NCBI GenBank assembly: GCA_018882585.1
Contig: VFFB01000007.1
Span: forward strand, 1 to 43,813
Length of the DNA: 43,813 bases
Reading direction: 5' to 3'
Source of the DNA: Candidatus Kapaibacterium sp.
Lineage (GTDB): Bacteria; Bacteroidota; Ignavibacteria; Kapaibacteriales; Kapaibacteriaceae
Part shown: one piece after another, positions 41,989-43,813 of the stretch
How the letters are laid out: every line of letters begins with the position of its first letter
Numbering within the stretch: position 1 is the first letter of the stretch
The notes under the pieces: model-generated
What the model was told of the DNA's origin: nothing
The model's database searches: none
The model's input: only the letters and a program-made list of their open reading frames with translations
Made by a program: the position numbers and the translations under genes

Positions 41989-43813
41989 ATGCGTCGATTC
42001 CTTCTTCTATGCGTCATCTCAGCTGTGACGACGTGGTTCGTTCACGCGCAAAACCCAAGTTCGGTGCGGTTGATCTCGCCAAATGGCGGCGAGACGTTCC
42101 GCCCAGGCACATCACAGGATCTCCGGTGGGACACGACAGGCACATTCCGTGCACGTTGGCGGTTTCTGTTCGGTCCGTCGCCAGTAGGTCCGTGGACGGA
42201 GGTCGTTGGCGCCAACAACGTCGTTGATTCAGCGGCGCGACGCGGCATATTCGCCGGTGGCTTTCGAGTGCCGTCCACGCAAACGTCTACCGGATATGTT
42301 CGTATGGAGCTCATCAGTGACCCAACGGTCAGTGATGTCTCGGACGGCCCATTCATCGTAGAAGTTCCGCAAACGATCGTGCCGGACTCAATACTGAAAG
42401 GCGAGATCACCGGCCGGGTGCGACTGCATGCAAACAAGATCTATGGTCTGCAAGGCTATGTCTACGTCAATGACGGAGGCGTCCTTGATGTTGAACCGGG
42501 TACGATCGTCGTTGGTGATATCCCTGGATCGAACTCTGCCATCGTCGTCAACCGCGGTGGTCGCATTGTTGCGGACGGTACCAAGGAGCGCCCGATCGTG
42601 TTCACAAGTCGTGCCGCGCCCGGACAGCGTGCACGCGGCGACTGGGGAGGTATCCTGATCTGCGGTAAGGCCCGTACGAATCACCCTGCAGGACAAGCTG
42701 CTCTTGAAGGTGGCGTTGCCGATGCAACCGCAGGAGGCAAGGGCTGGTTTGGCGGAACTGACGACGAGGACTCAAGCGGTGTGCTCCGGTTCGTGCGCAT
42801 CGAGTTTGCCGGTATCGCAACGCAGCCGAACTCGGAGCTCAACTCGCTTACGATGGGCGGAGTTGGACGTCGCACCGTGCTCGAGTATATCCAGGTGTCC
42901 TACGGTAACGACGACGGCTTTGAGTGGTTCGGAGGTACGGTAAATGCGCGCTACCTGGTCTCGTACGGCATTCTTGACGACGATTTCGACTGCGACAACG
43001 GCTTCAGCGGCAAGGTACAGTTTGGTCTGGCCAAGCGCTTCCGCACAGTTGCCGACGTATCGACCTCACAGGCCTTCGAAATCGACAACGACGCTACGGC
43101 AACGTACAATAACCCCAAAACATCCTGTGTGTTCTCGAACTTCACAGCCATCGGTCCGCTGCAGGACACGTCGTGGACGCCGGGCTCAGGTGCCAATCAG
43201 TACAGTTCGCGCTACGGTGCAGGCGCGCAGATACGTCGGAATGCTCGTGCTAGCATCGTGAACAGCGTCTTCGTCGGTTGGCCTCGCGGACTCGAGATAG
43301 CACAAGCACCTACCATGCTGGCGGCAAACGCCGACTCCTTGTTTGTTCGTAACAACGCATGGTACGGTGTGAAGGGAGCTGCGCTTACCTTGGCCGGTGG
43401 CACGCCTCCGGCGGGCATGGATGCGAGCTGGCTTTCAAAGGCCAACTTCAATAATGTCATCGAACGTGGTAATCCGAACGTGGCATTTCTGCGAAGCCCG
43501 TGGCCGACTGATGCATCGTTTAATGCTTCGCCGCTGCCCATTGCCGAATATCTGACGTCGGCCGGATTCCAGGGATCCTTCAATACGGGCAGCAGCACCA
43601 ATGACCTGAGCGATCCGTTCTTTATGAAGGTTGCGTACCGAGGTGCATTCCCGGCCGACGGTAGTCGTTGGGACGCAGGGTGGGCCGAATACGATCCGGT
43701 GAACAAGGACTATCGCGCAACGCCGCTGGTGAAGATCACGTCGCCGGGTAGCAACTCCGGTGAATCCTACCTGCAGGGTGCTAAGGTCACCATCACCTGG
43801 GACACCTCGAATG
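41989..43813 (+). CDS. Secreted beta-helix-like protein with Kre9/KNH-like domains, 3' end missing
   Basis: The frame is open for 608 codons to the window edge, so the gene is truncated. It has a signal peptide (RRFLLLCVISAVTTWFVHAQ), then a Kre9/KNH-like Ser-Thr-rich domain (ISPNGGETFRPGTSQDLRWD in outline). From about residue 130 comes a parallel beta-helix-like region (VNDGGVLDVEPGTIVVGD, RPIVFTSRAAPG, DWGGILICGKA, YGNDDGFEWFGGTVNARY, FDCDNGFSGKVQFGL) as in bacterial proteins that accompany TonB receptors. A second KNH-like domain begins near the edge (KITSPGSNSG, VTITWDTSN). A C-terminal sorting domain is expected beyond the window. ATG 41977 is an in-frame alternative start. It lies 34 bp after the receptor gene and is probably co-transcribed. 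Confidence 0.8.
   Translation, partial: MRRFLLLCVISAVTTWFVHAQNPSSVRLISPNGGETFRPGTSQDLRWDTTGTFRARWRFLFGPSPVGPWTEVVGANNVVDSAARRGIFAGGFRVPSTQTSTGYVRMELISDPTVSDVSDGPFIVEVPQTIVPDSILKGEITGRVRLHANKIYGLQGYVYVNDGGVLDVEPGTIVVGDIPGSNSAIVVNRGGRIVADGTKERPIVFTSRAAPGQRARGDWGGILICGKARTNHPAGQAALEGGVADATAGGKGWFGGTDDEDSSGVLRFVRIEFAGIATQPNSELNSLTMGGVGRRTVLEYIQVSYGNDDGFEWFGGTVNARYLVSYGILDDDFDCDNGFSGKVQFGLAKRFRTVADVSTSQAFEIDNDATATYNNPKTSCVFSNFTAIGPLQDTSWTPGSGANQYSSRYGAGAQIRRNARASIVNSVFVGWPRGLEIAQAPTMLAANADSLFVRNNAWYGVKGAALTLAGGTPPAGMDASWLSKANFNNVIERGNPNVAFLRSPWPTDASFNASPLPIAEYLTSAGFQGSFNTGSSTNDLSDPFFMKVAYRGAFPADGSRWDAGWAEYDPVNKDYRATPLVKITSPGSNSGESYLQGAKVTITWDTSN

Overview
The window looks like chromosomal DNA from a GC-rich member of the Bacteroidota/Chlorobiota (FCB) lineage. 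A Candidatus Kapaibacteriota or Ignavibacteria-type organism is my best guess, as an inference rather than a proof. The support is: several large secreted proteins that end in type IX secretion (T9SS) type A-like sorting domains; a TonB-dependent receptor with an N-terminal carboxypeptidase-regulatory-like domain; an OmpA protein with PD40-like and regulatory-like domains; a separate SecD/SecF pair; several lipoproteins; and a few upstream elements matching the Bacteroidota -7 promoter motif TAnnTTTG. I see no tRNA, rRNA, CRISPR array, transposase, integrase or phage gene. Coding density is very high and no gene-free stretch exceeds about 140 bp.

Layout. 1-2670 (+): the end of an outer-membrane barrel gene whose first ~220 bp have foreign-looking codon use, a CcmB-like membrane protein and a secreted metallophosphoesterase. 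2556-5306: a CrtI-type desaturase (-) and a divergent membrane acyltransferase (+). 5334-8518 (-): a TetR regulator, a thioredoxin-fold protein and a transaldolase in one operon, preceded by an MqnA-like protein and a SpoU methyltransferase. 8554-12476 (+): a Tat-type purple acid phosphatase translationally coupled to a 1005-residue T9SS cargo with an IgGFc-binding-like N-terminus. 12601-15943 (+): a tight three-gene unit of CtpA protease, DUF3108 protein and BadF/BadG-type kinase. 15956-16888 (-): an LD-carboxypeptidase. 17027-19555 (+): a glycine-rich T9SS cargo. Between these last two lies a nested palindrome with DnaA-box-like arms.

19601-29004 is one nine-gene minus-strand run with gaps of 18 bp or less or short overlaps. 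In transcription order it holds TrmB, Aat, an OmpA-family protein, PBP1A, an FAH-family hydrolase, three lipoproteins (one fused to a probable barrel) and kynurenine 3-monooxygenase, and it ends at a hairpin terminator. 29113-33733 (+) is SecD, SecF, a STAS protein and PurA. 33793-37998 (+) is a 1401-residue T9SS cargo with six Asp-box repeats. 38004-39008 (-) is a CsgG/LpoB-like protein. 39102 to the end (+) is a TonB-dependent receptor followed by a secreted beta-helix-like protein that runs off the window.

The theme is envelope biogenesis and surface display: Sec export (SecDF), peptidoglycan synthesis and trimming (PBP1A, LdcA, CtpA), outer-membrane barrels and lipoproteins, and at least three T9SS-type cargos. 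Housekeeping genes (purA, aat, trmB, transaldolase) are mixed in by tight operon packing. I found no island that is clearly a new defence or mobile system. The most unusual items are the codon-use break at the left edge, the nested palindrome at 16912-16960, the glycine-rich cargo, the Ala/Asp/Ser/Thr-rich insert in SecD, and the receptor/beta-helix pair at the right edge.
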